64,000 nucleotides of DNA from Rutstroemia sp. NJR-2017a BVV2 (taxonomy: Eukaryota; Ascomycota; Leotiomycetes; Helotiales; Rutstroemiaceae), in NCBI GenBank assembly GCA_002946415.1, contig NJPS01000034.1, positions 62,001-126,000 on the forward strand, written 5' to 3'. How positions within the stretch are numbered: the first letter of the stretch is position 1; every line of letters begins with the position of its first letter. Shown piece by piece: positions 45,537 through 56,642 of this stretch. The position numbers were made by a program, and so were the translations under genes. Below the pieces are notes generated by a model. The model saw only the letters and a list, made by a program, of their open reading frames with translations, had not been told where the DNA came from and did no database searches.

Positions 45537-48377
45537 CTAATAAAAGTAATTTTCGAGACACTTCTTCACCAACTTCTCTGCCTTACTAATCCTCATCCGT
45601 CTCTGCAACACGCGAAACCCCTCCGGCAGCGGCTTCTCCTCGTCATCAAACTCGCCTTCCCACCACTGCGTCCCTGCATCACATGTCTCCATTATTCTTT
45701 CCACCATACCCTCGTCGAAAGACGGGTGCTCGGGTATCCGAAGACCGTTGAACCATCGAGAATTGCTGTCGTAGAGGAATTCGGCGGATAAAGTGGAGAT
45801 CTGGACAGCAATGGCGTGCATACTTAGGCCGCGGCTGCGGAGATGGAGGATGAGGGATTGAGCGGGGACTTGTGGGCATGCAGGGTAGGTACGAATTAGA
45901 GAGGAGGAGATGGTGATAGAAGATGTTGAGGTAAGAGTATTGCTGCGTGGTTTGGTGATTTTGATGACGGGTTTTGTGAAAGCGTTGCGGAATGATCTGT
46001 TGCTGACGGAAGCTAGTTTGCTTTCGCCTTGCGAAGGTTTTGGGGAGACAGAACGAGTGAATGACAGCGGACTGAAGAATGCGGAACGAACTGATGCAGA
46101 AGTTTCCGGTCTAAGCGTTTCACTCTGGTCGTAAGGCACCGCAGATGCCATGGACTTGTCACCGGCGATTGACTCATAAGAAGCGTAGCTACCAGCGACA
46201 CTTTCTAGATCCTCGCTAGAAACGCTGATAGCGGCAAATCGTTCCTCTCTTTCCCTTCTCTGCCGTGCTCGTGTTCGAGGAAGTATTACACTGTGCAGGA
46301 AAGTTTCGAATGCTTCATGGTTTGCATCTTCCTCCGTTATTGTGAGCGATGTGCAGTCATTCGAGATACTTCCTGCAGTCTCTGTATATCGCTCATGGTC
46401 ATCTGAGTATTTTTCAGGCGTAGTGTACTCGTGGTGACTCCAACTTCCTTCTTCAAGACCGCTATGTTGTTCAGCATAATCTTGTATATTTTGCTCGGTA
46501 GGCCCTGCTCCAGATGAGATATAGTGTTCGTGTTCATAAAAGTTGCTTCCTTCCCCGAGTCCATTTTCGAAAACGGCTGAAGACTCCTGACTGAATTGCT
46601 CCTCATAAGCCCTAGTTTCAAATAAAGAGTATCGATCTTCTTCATAGTCTTCCCCAGTTTGAGCTCTTGAGTCCTCTCCTTCCATCCCACCCCAGCTACG
46701 CCGAGCATTTAACTGCTCTTCTTCCTTAGCCTGCTCACTATCGACTCCACTGGACTCACTGTCCGACTTTTTATCCTCCAGCTCTATGTCCTCGTCATCA
46801 GGAGTCTCCAGCCAGGTATCTGGTGAAGGATCAAATAATGGCACATCATAATAATCTGAGTAGTTCGTATCCAAACCAAACCCATATGGTTCCCAATCTG
46901 CCACAATATGAAAATTCGTATCAACCTGTAACAACTCTTCCAAGTCATTTTGCGGGTTTGGCACACCGAGTAATTCGGTCAGGTTCTTGTGCTTGTATTG
47001 TGGCTCTTCATCATCAATGAGTGTCTCTTCCCCGCTCTCAGAATTAGAGGGAGAATATACTGCTGGTGTACTGGCGGGTATTTTGTATGTCGTATGTACG
47101 ACGTCGAATTTAACAGCAGCGCCATGAAGTTGCTTAAGCTCAGCGGTTGTCAGAGCATAAACATGTTCAGGAATGTACTCTTCAGTCGAAGAAGTCCATT
47201 CTTGGATTTCTTGTTCCCGATCCCAATGAAGATACGGGTTGTCATATGCTGGGTCGTATCCTTCAATATTGTATCCAAAGGCCCCTGGTTGGGCCCAGAA
47301 GTGTCGGCAAATCGGATCGCGAGTCTCACATTGGGCAGCACTTCCGGTGAATCCACAGGCGCAACTATGAACTTGACTCTCTGGGTGATGCATCGCGTCG
47401 TAGTTCACATCCTGATGATCCTTACGCGAGCACTCCCCGTCCAAATGTTCTTCTGGTGGAGCTTCGTGCGGGTCAAAGTCGGGGAATGCTTCCGTTAAAG
47501 GAATTTTGTGTTTGGTTGGAGATGAATTGTTTGGTATGGCGATAGGCATGGCCTCCTTGTCTTCATCCATTCGGTTTCTGGAGTCCTGGGCCAGTTTCTC
47601 TCGAATCTGAACTTTGTGCTTGTGTTCCACCGTGTCTTCATTGCCAAGCACTGCTTTTTCGCTACTATCCTCTGTCTCCTCCAAAGTTCCATCTTCTCCT
47701 TGCTGCTCAGGCTCCAATGCTGTCTGAGCCTCCGACAACATCGTTCTATCATGCCTATCCATGCTTTTTGAGAATCTCCAAATAACGTTCGATCTATTCG
47801 AATTCCTCGACCTACTTCCTTGAATGACAGATTGTGATTTGCGTTTCGACCAATTTTTTCGGATTGAAATCACGCTTCTGCTTCTCGTTAATACGGTCTT
47901 GCTTTTAACCTCTGTACTCTGATCTCTGCTTTTCCTACTAGCTCTCTCCTCATCGTCTGCTATCGGTTCTGCACACTTTGAGTGTCGTTTGAGATCTTCA
48001 CTCCGCCTTGTCAGATTTCCAGCAGGGCTCTTGCCTAGTATGGTTTTGGTATTGTCGAAAACGCGACCAAAGGCATACAGGGGAGCTTGAAGTGTATCTT
48101 TGAATTTGTCTTTGCGACTTCGTTCAGCGGGTCGTAACACGGGTGGTTCAGAATCATGAACACCTTCTACGAAAACGGGCCGTCGATCTTCGTAGGTAAC
48201 ACACTTGTTGTTTGTCCAGACATTGGTGCGATATGAAAAACCGTAGTCAGATACCATGGAAAACTCTTGGTCTGTGTTTGCCATAGTTGGGAGAGGCACT
48301 CTGAAGAATCGGTTAGACTGGACTGTTGATGAAGATGGAAACGGACTTAAACGCGAGAAATGGATTGTTTGTACCAT
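45537..48377 (-). CDS. Large acidic protein of unknown function
   Basis: An uninterrupted 946-residue frame starting at the ATG at 48377; a second in-frame Met at residue 32 (48284) is also possible. I do not recognise a named family. The first 200 residues are basic and Arg/Ser-rich (SRSRNSNRSNVIWRFSKSMD). A Cys/His-rich patch lies at about 330-360: HHPESQVHSCACGFTGS, then QCETRDPICRHFW, possibly metal-binding. The region 480-760 is strongly acidic and probably disordered. The last 110 residues look folded and mostly helical (SLILHLRSRGLSMHAIAVQI, then RWFNGLRIPEHPSFDEGM, then ISKAEKLVKKCLENYFY). The regular frame over 2.8 kb makes it a real gene. It is tandem with the RecQ gene on the minus strand. 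Confidence 0.8.
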   Translation of the reverse strand: MVQTIHFSRLSPFPSSSTVQSNRFFRVPLPTMANTDQEFSMVSDYGFSYRTNVWTNNKCVTYEDRRPVFVEGVHDSEPPVLRPAERSRKDKFKDTLQAPLYAFGRVFDNTKTILGKSPAGNLTRRSEDLKRHSKCAEPIADDEERASRKSRDQSTEVKSKTVLTRSRSVISIRKNWSKRKSQSVIQGSRSRNSNRSNVIWRFSKSMDRHDRTMLSEAQTALEPEQQGEDGTLEETEDSSEKAVLGNEDTVEHKHKVQIREKLAQDSRNRMDEDKEAMPIAIPNNSSPTKHKIPLTEAFPDFDPHEAPPEEHLDGECSRKDHQDVNYDAMHHPESQVHSCACGFTGSAAQCETRDPICRHFWAQPGAFGYNIEGYDPAYDNPYLHWDREQEIQEWTSSTEEYIPEHVYALTTAELKQLHGAAVKFDVVHTTYKIPASTPAVYSPSNSESGEETLIDDEEPQYKHKNLTELLGVPNPQNDLEELLQVDTNFHIVADWEPYGFGLDTNYSDYYDVPLFDPSPDTWLETPDDEDIELEDKKSDSESSGVDSEQAKEEEQLNARRSWGGMEGEDSRAQTGEDYEEDRYSLFETRAYEEQFSQESSAVFENGLGEGSNFYEHEHYISSGAGPTEQNIQDYAEQHSGLEEGSWSHHEYTTPEKYSDDHERYTETAGSISNDCTSLTITEEDANHEAFETFLHSVILPRTRARQRREREERFAAISVSSEDLESVAGSYASYESIAGDKSMASAVPYDQSETLRPETSASVRSAFFSPLSFTRSVSPKPSQGESKLASVSNRSFRNAFTKPVIKITKPRSNTLTSTSSITISSSLIRTYPACPQVPAQSLILHLRSRGLSMHAIAVQISTLSAEFLYDSNSRWFNGLRIPEHPSFDEGMVERIMETCDAGTQWWEGEFDDEEKPLPEGFRVLQRRMRISKAEKLVKKCLENYFY

Positions 48378-49065
48378 ATGTTTGAATCGATATTGCAGCT
48401 TGCTCCACTCAAGAATGGGAGTAGATCGACTCGAGCCTCGAATCTTCGAAGGAAATATTCAAGAACGCGTCACTTTTGATCGGAGGTATGTGAGTTGAAA
48501 GTACACACTCAAGGGTACCAAGGCACACAACGTAGATACGTGCAAATGTTTGAGCGCATTGGAGTGACGAGAGCAGAAGCCACGGCGAAGTGGGTAGATC
48601 ATAATGTTGCTCTCTAATAGAAAGATAAAAGCAAGATTCAAGAATAAGAAGAACACTCGAATGGGAAGACTATACCGAAAAGTGAATTAAATTACTATAA
48701 TCTCAAAGGAGATTGGGTAATCCGCCAGCGTAAGTGCAGGACTGGCGCGTTTGAATAAAAGTGAATGCTAGCAGAGACATGTGGGTGAGCGAATTCGGAA
48801 TTATACACGCGGGATTTTCAGATTCTTCACTGTCGACAATTAGCCAGGGTCCAAAGCCGGGGCGATTTTAAGACGACGGTGACCATTTCAGGATGGGACG
48901 GCAGTTTCTGGGATGTCTCGCTCCCAATAACCTACTTGCTTGAAGGTGTTGCTATTTGTCAGGCAACCATGAGTTTCTTGTATATAAGTATTTGCAACTA
49001 TGCGAGAAAGTCCTATTAAATGCTAATGATGCAATGGCGGATGTGATGCGGTTCATGGATTGCTC
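48378..49065. other. Intergenic: promoter of the 946-residue protein gene, RecQ 3' end
   Basis: Both neighbours are on the minus strand. The 688 bp contains the upstream gene's 3' region and the promoter of the downstream gene. No further gene or repeat is visible. Confidence 0.35.
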
Positions 49066-50780
49066 TCAATCATAACCCTCCCAGCCGTTATCGAAACGCC
49101 CTAGCTCTCTTTGCGTGCTCACAAATTCTTCGCTCATCAGACCATTGAGCTTTGCTTTCTTCAGACCCTTTGCGTCCTTGTGCCAGTCGCAAGCATAATT
49201 GCATGGCGGCACTTCGTGTTCGCCAAAGTACTTGCAAATAAGCTTGTGTCGGCAAATGTCTGTTTCTTCACAATAAGACACAATCGCCTTCAGGCTCTTC
49301 ATCCTAGCTTCCAGATTGTTCCTTTCTTTCGCGTCTCTTGCAGCTCTATTAAATGCTCTGTCCCGATCCTCTCGGCTGTAGTACATGATATGAATACTAG
49401 CTTTGCCATCCCTACCAGCACGTCCCGCTTCCTAGCAAGCAATCATGCGTTAGAACCTGAAATGCTTAGAAGAGCACATGAGAGCGGACATAAAATGTAA
49501 CCGGAAATGAGATATTTGGAGTGAATGTGTAATTCACTAAACCGAAAAGTAGAGGTCGAACTTGCCTGATAAAAGCCCTCAAAAGATTTTGGAATTTGCC
49601 AATGGACGACGAAACGAACATTCTCCTTATCTATCCCCATGCCGAACGCTGTGGTTGCGACTATCACGTCATAACCTTTGTCGTTGTTGATCCATCGGTT
49701 CAAAGTTTCTGTTTTTTCTTCATTGCTTAGCCCAGCATGATACGCTCTAGCTCCTATCCCGCTATGTCTCAGTCTCGAAGCTAGGCTTTCGCAGTCCTGC
49801 CTGAAGAGAGTGTAGATGATGCCAGATACATTATCTAGACGCTCATTTCTCTGTTCTAGTTCTGCTCGACGTTCTGGAACTTCGGCTCTGTTCCTGTGAA
49901 CGCCTTTCAGCCAACGCAAAAAGTCGTCGAAATGGTCCTCTTCATCGGACTTAAACCTTACTTCGTAGTGGAGATTTTCTCTATCTGTTGTCATCCTGAA
50001 AACCTTCAGAGTAGACTCCGAAAGACGCATAGTGCTGATGATATCCTGCCGGACCTGAGCCGTGGCCGTTGCAGTTAAGCAGATGATAGGAACATCAGGG
50101 AAGCATTCTCGGAACCAGGACAAGCTTTTGAACGATTTTCTGAAGTCGTGACCCCATTCGCTGATACAATGCGCTTCATCAACCGCAACACGGGCAAGCT
50201 CCCTCTGCTCATATACGGTTGTGAGGTGCTTTCTGAAATTATCCGCAGCACATTGCTCTGGAGTAACGTAAAGGAGTCTCGTTCGAGGATGTCCAGATTC
50301 GAGATCATGGAGCAGTCGCTGACGTTCTGGGTAAGGCGTATTTCCATTGATGGTGCCAGCTGCTATACCAGCAGATGTCAATGCATTTACCTGATCTGTC
50401 TGTTCGGATGAGCACGAGAAAATTGTCATGGTACATTATATCTGACTCACCATCAATGAAAGTAATGGCGAGATCACAATGGTAACTAAGACTGTCAGCA
50501 GAAGATGCAGACGATTTTGACGATTTATCTTACTTCCATGATCAATGACGGCTGGCAACTGAAAACACAAGCTCTTGCCGAAGGAGGTGGCTGCTTGGAC
50601 AAACACGTCGTGTCCATCCAGTGCAGCAACGATGACATCGCGTTGTAGGGGTCTTTTCACACTGTTAGCTATTCTATAACAGATGCTGGACGTCTTAGCT
50701 CACCTGAATGAAGTTTTCTTGAAGATTCGACGAAGAGTAAAATCTATATCGACACAAGATGTGGATCTTGATAGTGGCAT
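49066..50780 (-). CDS. Short RecQ-family DNA helicase (RECQL5-like)
   Basis: Five exons, 50780-50704, 50652-50534, 50485-50451, 50399-49566 and 49431-49066, give 476 residues. The helicase motifs are complete: motif 0 FRPLQ at 25-29, Walker A ATSFGKS at 47-53 (Ser where Gly is usual), DEAH at 151-154 with CISEWGHDFR, LTATAT, GMGIDKENVRFVVHW and EAGRAGRDG. The zinc-binding region after the helicase core is CRHK (Cys415), PPC (Cys432), CDW (Cys436) and His439. Spacing matches RECQL5, but the last ligand is His. There is no winged-helix or HRDC domain. RecQ helicases are 3'-5' translocases acting in recombination and replication-fork repair. The fourth intron uses a GC donor. The first acceptor was chosen because it yields FRPLQ; a competing AG nine bases upstream would add three residues. 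Divergent from SOG2. Confidence 0.9.
49432..49565 (-). other. GC-AG intron in the RecQ gene
   Basis: The donor reads CAG/GCAAGT instead of GT, the usual form of the rare GC-AG class. The acceptor is GCTAG. Removal joins GFYQ to EAGRAGRDG exactly as required by helicase motif VI. At 134 bp it is the longest intron of the gene. Gene finders limited to GT donors would truncate the protein here. Confidence 0.85.
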
Positions 50781-51809
50781 GGTCTAGTTGATCAGTGGAG
50801 AGCCTCTAATCGGTTCTGTCTCACTTTGATGATTGCAGATCCGATGCAAGAGCTATTTGTGCCTTGGCGTCATTCATGAGGAGGGCACGACACAAGGATG
50901 CAGTGAATACCAGCTTTGCTAGATTAGAAGGGACTCCTGTGTCTTTAGTCTCTGGTTTCTTGTTTCGTTTTTTGATACGGACACTGCGGCTTGCCTCTCC
51001 TACTTCCGTCCTCGACGCAGACCAATAGTATGGGCTACTCACCCAGTGAATGGGAGTTTTATCAAACACCTGGGGGGTCTAAAAGATGGCCATAGATGTT
51101 CTGGTGGGACCCCTGTGTTTATCGTCAAGAATTCTCCAGACTGGATTGATCACGGGAAGAATCAAAAACAAACCACCGAGCAGCTTTGGAGTACCTTTGG
51201 CCGGGAAGTCATGTAACTACATCAATCCGAGAGCAAAAGTCGGCTTTCTCGTTGCACAAAGCCCCACAGATGTAAGCTTTGAAAAGACAGGAAAACTGGT
51301 GGAAGACAGAGATCTCGGGTTACTCAAGAGTTTGGGAAATGAAAAAGCGCAGCCCTTCCACACATGGCGAGATAATCAAGGATCCTCGAGCCTCTATTAA
51401 ACTTATCGGTCGGTACCTGCAGGGTGCATCACGCCGGCGCGATTCCTAATTGGGAAAGCTCGCTGTAGGCGAAGGTCTGGATGATGTTGAAAGTGACAAC
51501 GTTCGTGCACTGTAAGTGAAGAATGAAGTCTTCTTGATGGTCAAGTTTCTCTCACGAGGATACGAATAATGGTGTTGTAATAGTTCGAAATTTTCTCATT
51601 ATGCTTCTAGTCTTTATTTCTACCGATTTTTACACTCTCCGTCCCTACTGGCAACAACAGCTGCAAAAAGTCTCGAGATTGAATTGATAAGGGTCTCGTC
51701 CCTATTCGCGATTCCAGAAAAGTGTTGAAACATCCTCTGCCACACCTCGCGCGAGCTTGAGAAAACGACAACTTTCCACAACGGGCCACGGCGCACACAT
51801 AACAAAACC
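50781..51809. promoter_or_regulatory. Divergent promoter region, RecQ / SOG2
   Basis: 1029 bp between divergent starts. Two open frames (50821-51069 minus, 51086-51400 plus) have no known domain and no splice context tying them to either gene. They are treated as non-coding here. Confidence 0.35.
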
Positions 51810-54800
51810 ATGATGGAGCGACCAACTGGTCCCCCGCTAGGGGCAGCAACATTGTCGTCGGGTCGAAACGGTCTGTCTCGACCACCACCCAGCTCAAGTG
51901 CGAATTCAGCCCGACGTGCCCCAGGCGTCCGCCATGCCCAGTCGAGTTCTTCCTTATCCACTCAAATCCCCAGGTCCGAAGTGCAAGTCATAGCATTGGC
52001 ACGAGACGCCATGGATACTGCTCTGGAAGATAATCGGAGGAAAGCCGTCGACACAGCCGCCGTCAGTAATGAGCTGAGGCCAGGAGTGACAATTGACTTG
52101 AGTCACAAGCAAATTCAGAGATTCCCGGACGAGGTTGTCGATATCATCAAAAACGAGCTTGAACGGTAATTCTAACTCCTCCGTCTATATGCTAGTCGCT
52201 GCTTGATCCTCGTACTCTCCGGTCAAGAAGCTACATACATCCCTTGCATCACCATTGCTCAGTAGGACGGCGGTGTCGTGATACAGTGATACAGTGATAG
52301 TTGATACGGTGCTACAGGACTCAGCTGACAGATTGACTCTTTAGTCTTGCATTATCGCACAACCAGATCTCCATTTTCCCTGCTCGGTTTGCCGAATGCA
52401 CCTCGCTGCGGTATTTGAATGTTCGGAATAATGTTATTCGGGAGTTTCCTCAGCCGGTATGCAAACTAAGGGACTCATACGCTGAATTTCTTAAAGCTGA
52501 TCTGAGACCAGATTTGCCAATTGACATCGCTCGAAATCCTCGATTTAGGCCGAAACAAGCTTCGAATATTACCGCCAGAAATCGTCAAGTTAACGTCACT
52601 GAAAGTCCTTTCTGTCCAGAAGAATAGGATTGAAGAACTCCCCTTGTGCTTAGCAGACATGACCTCACTCCAGATCTTGAAATTGGACGGAAATCCGCTA
52701 CGATTCCCACCGAAAGAGGTTCTCCATCCGCAGGCAGCCAGCTCTCCTAACGGCGCCTCACAGGAAGGTGAAATGGACGATATTACGGTCACTACACAAA
52801 TAAAAAGGTTTTTGAAGCAGAAGGCCATGATGGATCGTTCAGAAACTGAATCAGGAGGGGAAGAGTCTAGTGAAGGAACGGAAACTCCTAGGCCCTTAAA
52901 ACGGGTTGTCAGTGGCCGCTTTCCCATTAGAGTAGATGTCCCAGGTTCACCAGCTCAATCTCGACCGCCACCAATACCATCAAGATCACATCAGAGGGGG
53001 TTTTCTCAACAAAACGCTGCCTTGCGACGACCTGGGGTTATGCCTCTTACGATTGGAAGTACTAACGAGCGACTACGTAGCAATAGTGAGAGCTTGTTGC
53101 AAGCAAATCGCGATCGAGCAGATCGTGCCGACCGCTCACGGCGCATGGGGATTGTTTCAAAGAAGGCAGCAGAACTGGGCACAGTCGAAGAAACGAATAA
53201 GACGAACCGGTATAGTCAACATCTTAGGGGTCTGAGCCATGGATCGGCCATGCAGGGGGCCGTCAATGGTACGAATGGGAACTCCGTAAGTCCTGCGAGT
53301 CCTGCCGAATCAGCAGGTCAGCGAGCGACTTACGTCCGTCGCCTTTCAAGTTTGCCAGAGCGCAAGCGAGAGTCCACTTCTCCTGACCCGATCATTGAAG
53401 GTGCGAAGGGAATACTGTACGCTTTATTCCAAGTTCATCCACTCATTGAAACACTCCTCGGTCTTGCTCGAAACCCAGGAGAAAAGAAACCGAGTCTGGA
53501 AAGAGTATTTTACAATGTCAAAACGCATGTTGAGGAGTTGGATCGAGACGTTCAACATTACGACACTTATTCTGAAGAGGACGAGGAAATATCGCCTCGA
53601 TCAAACGAGAATGTCAAACGCGCCTGCCTGACTTGCGTCAATGCATACATTCACGTTTGTGCCCTCTTATCCCAAAATGTCGAGACATTACTCATCAACG
53701 GCGACCCGCGATACATTCGCACACTGTTACTTCAGTTATATGGAAGTGTGGCGGAGGTCCGAAACGCTGGCGCGAGTTTGTTTCCACCAGGTCAAAGGAT
53801 TGGCAGGAGAGCAGCCTCACCGAATCATGATACTGTGAGATATCATTCGAGAGACAAATCAATCACTCCCACACGCGAGAGACCGGGCACGAGCTTGAGA
53901 ATGAGAAGTACTACGGTTATTCAGCATTCGGCCAATCTACGAGTTGCAATCGATGCCCCGCCACCTCCTTTCCTAAATGGAAATGGTCGTTCTGCGACAA
54001 TGACAAGCGCCACACCGCGTTCTGGAGAATCTTTCGCTTCTACTGGCACGAGTGGACGTACGGGAGGTGGTGATTTCACGGAAGAGGACCGAATTTTTGA
54101 GAGAATATTCCTACATCTTCAGCAATCTTCAGAGATGGCGATCAGAACCCTACCCACCGTAAACAGTCATTTCGTCACAGCTCTGAGCACGGATGCGCAA
54201 CAGTCTAGGCCAGGTCAACCCAAACCATTTTGGAATATACTAATTCGAAAATGTACGCATGCATTATTTACGGCAGACGCACTTAAATCACGATTGTCCC
54301 AGATCAAGCTCAAGGAACCAGGAGTTAGGACCCAAGCCGCGTTCTGGGAGCTTTGCACCGCTTTTATTGATGTAAGATCTATTCCACCTAACGGACCTTT
54401 CTTTCTTCATTTCAATCATTAACATTATTACAGGCATACACAGATCTAGTAATCAAAGTCAAAGAAGCCAAAGGTGTCACTAGTCTCCTCCCAACAGACG
54501 TCATCTACCTACTTCGTCCCCTTCAAAAAGCCGTTAAAGAAGCCGGCCAACTCATGCAAACATCCCCCTGGTCCTATCTTGCCGGCCGCCACGTCTCAAA
54601 CCATACCTCTAACGGCTCATACACGACACAATCACCCGCATCACAGATCCCGCTTCCGATGACTCCTCAAAGTGCGGCATTGGGTCCAGCGGTCCAAGCT
54701 ACGGTTCCGTCGACGCCGCAGAGCGCTTCCTTTGGCGGCATGTTTAATGGGAATTCGTTCGATCGCTCGGATACGATGCTTTCGATGGGCCAGTCTACAA

Positions 54801-54916
54801 GGGCTAATACAATGACTTCCACGTTGGGGGTCGTGGATGGGTCGATGAATTCGATGCTGAGTCCTTTGAATGGAATGGGGGGACGGTATTATGGGAATGG
54901 AAAGGTTGCGTTTTAG
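51810..54916 (+). CDS. sog2: Sog2, leucine-rich-repeat component of the RAM pathway
   Basis: Four exons, 51810-52165, 52345-52456, 52512-54371 and 54434-54916, encode 936 residues. A disordered N-terminus is followed by about five leucine-rich repeats (92-222), for example LALSHNQISIFPARF, LDLGRNKLRILPPEI and LKLDGNPLRFPPKE. Introns 1 and 2 fall between repeats. After a Ser/Arg-rich stretch, the Sog2 domain begins around residue 405 (GAKGILYALFQVHPLIETLL) and continues to about 830 (AYTDLVIKVKEAK, PLQKAVKEAGQLM). The tail is Ser/Thr/Asn-rich. In yeast Sog2 works with Kic1, Hym1, Mob2 and Tao3 upstream of the NDR kinase Cbk1, controlling cell separation and polarity. Intron 1 is 179 bp with a small TGATACAG duplication. 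ATG codons at 51810 and 51813 are adjacent. Confidence 0.93.
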
Positions 54917-56205
54917 ATTTTCAGGGGCTTTTTTCTACATCTGCTTGGAAGGGGGATTATATTTCCCATCTGATCTGCGTTTTATCTTCAAAGAGCTTAT
55001 CTTTATCCTCTGTTTCTATTCATGGTGTCATTTTCCAGATGGAACATTTTTCTGCGTTGGCTTTTTGTTTTTGATACTATTATTTTTATATATACTATTT
55101 TACGCTGCGATACGGATGATCGGTATGGAATGGAATGGAACGGAATGATTGAAAGATATGGATGAAAAGGGAAAGAAGGAAAATGGACATGGAAAGGGGG
55201 GGAATATACCACTGTCATTAGCGCGAGCTCGATTCAAGAATTTTGCTCAAACTTTACTTTTTAATTGAGGGAAAAGAGATGGAGCATGTACGTGTAAGAT
55301 AGGAGATGGGTTTGGTTGTTTGGTTGGTTGCTTGATTGGGTTCGTTAGGAGTCTTTTTGGGAGGGAGTCGGATCTTGAGGGAGGGAGGGAACTGCATTTT
55401 TGATGGGTTGGGATGGGTGGCGTTTGGTGTTTTGGGGGTTTGGGGAGCGGGAAGGGGTGAGAGAGGAGGGGTGGTAGGAAGGAAGTGAGGAAAAGAAGTA
55501 TGGGTGGGGATAGGAAGAGATAGAATGGGAGCGGAAGAAGAGGGCTTGAATGAAAAGTCTAGATGAGATGAGCAGAGAAGGAAGATAGAATAAAGCATTG
55601 AATGAATAAATCAATGGAATGGAAACGGAAATGGAAAGATCCATATATGTATACGTGATTGATGTATATTTACGTGAACGTATGGTTACTGTTAGGGTGA
55701 GTGGGTGAGTGAGTTATTGAGTAAGGAGGAGGATTGAAATTGTGAGGATAGGGTAGTGAATGAGGGGGACGAGTGGGTAGATGGATGTACTGTTGCTTTG
55801 TTTATTTTGTGGAAAGAGAAGGAGGAGGTTGTGGAGATGGGATGGGATGGGAGGAGAAGATGGAATGGGATGAGAAGATAGAATAGGATGAGAAGATGGG
55901 ATAGGAGAGAACGTCCTCGGCTGCGTGAAAGGAGGAGGTTAGGTCCCTGGGTATGTAGAAGGATACATATGCACGCACGCACGCACACCGGTATGCAGTC
56001 AAAACAAAACCAAAGGCATGTACAGATAGAATAGAACAGACAGACAGAGATGCAAATTCAACCCGCAGAGATCAGTCAATCTATCTCTTCCTCCTTCGTC
56101 GAACAGGAAATCGGAGGAGAAAGGAAAAGAAGGATCGGCTGATGGATTGATTATACGTAGCGTAGTATAGCATGGCAGAGTAAGCAAGAACTTTTTTTAA
56201 TTGCA

Positions 56206-56345
56206 AGATGGATGGATGGATGGATGTGCGGACGGGTGTACGGATGGACGGGTAGGGGGATGGACGGACGGACGGGTGGATGGAATGAACGGGCGGGTGG
56301 GCGGATGGATGACAAGATGGATGGGTGGGCGGATGGGGAGGGATG
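56206..56345. repeat. Imperfect (GGAT/GGAC/GGGT)n array
   Basis: About 140 bp of degenerate 4-bp units, starting with perfect GATG copies and changing into GGACGGAC and GGGTGGGC variants. Typical of an old, decaying microsatellite. Confidence 0.75.
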
Positions 56346-56492
56346 TTACAATTAACTACAGTTACAGCTATAACTAGAATCAATTACAGCCGCAGCTGCA
56401 ACAACTAACTACGATACTGAATGAAGAATAAGAATAGGGGGGATGGGGGTATCTTCGCTTTGGAAAAGGGGGGTGGATAAGTCAAGGGAGGA

Positions 56493-56516
56493 GATAGATA
56501 GATAGATAGATAGATA
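56493..56516. repeat. (GATA)6 microsatellite
   Basis: Six perfect GATA units, followed by GACA and GATG variants. Confidence 0.9.
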
Positions 56517-56617
56517 GACAGATGATGGATCGGAACGGGGGGGTGGAGAGGAAAGGCGCGGGAAGGATAGAAGAGGATAGAAGTGGGCTTTGGCGGTTAG
56601 GTCAGGAAGAAAGGTCT

Positions 56618-56642
56618 GGGGTTGGGGGTTGGGGGTCGGGGG
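56618..56642 (+). other. G-quadruplex motif
   Basis: Four G-tracts of 4, 5, 5 and 5 bases are separated by 2-base loops (TT, TT, TC). This is a textbook stable quadruplex pattern on the top strand, inside the purine-rich tract. Confidence 0.75.

Noticed and set aside
50821..51400. Two small open frames between RecQ and SOG2
   Set aside because: No domain, no splice link to either gene, and they lie in a promoter region.
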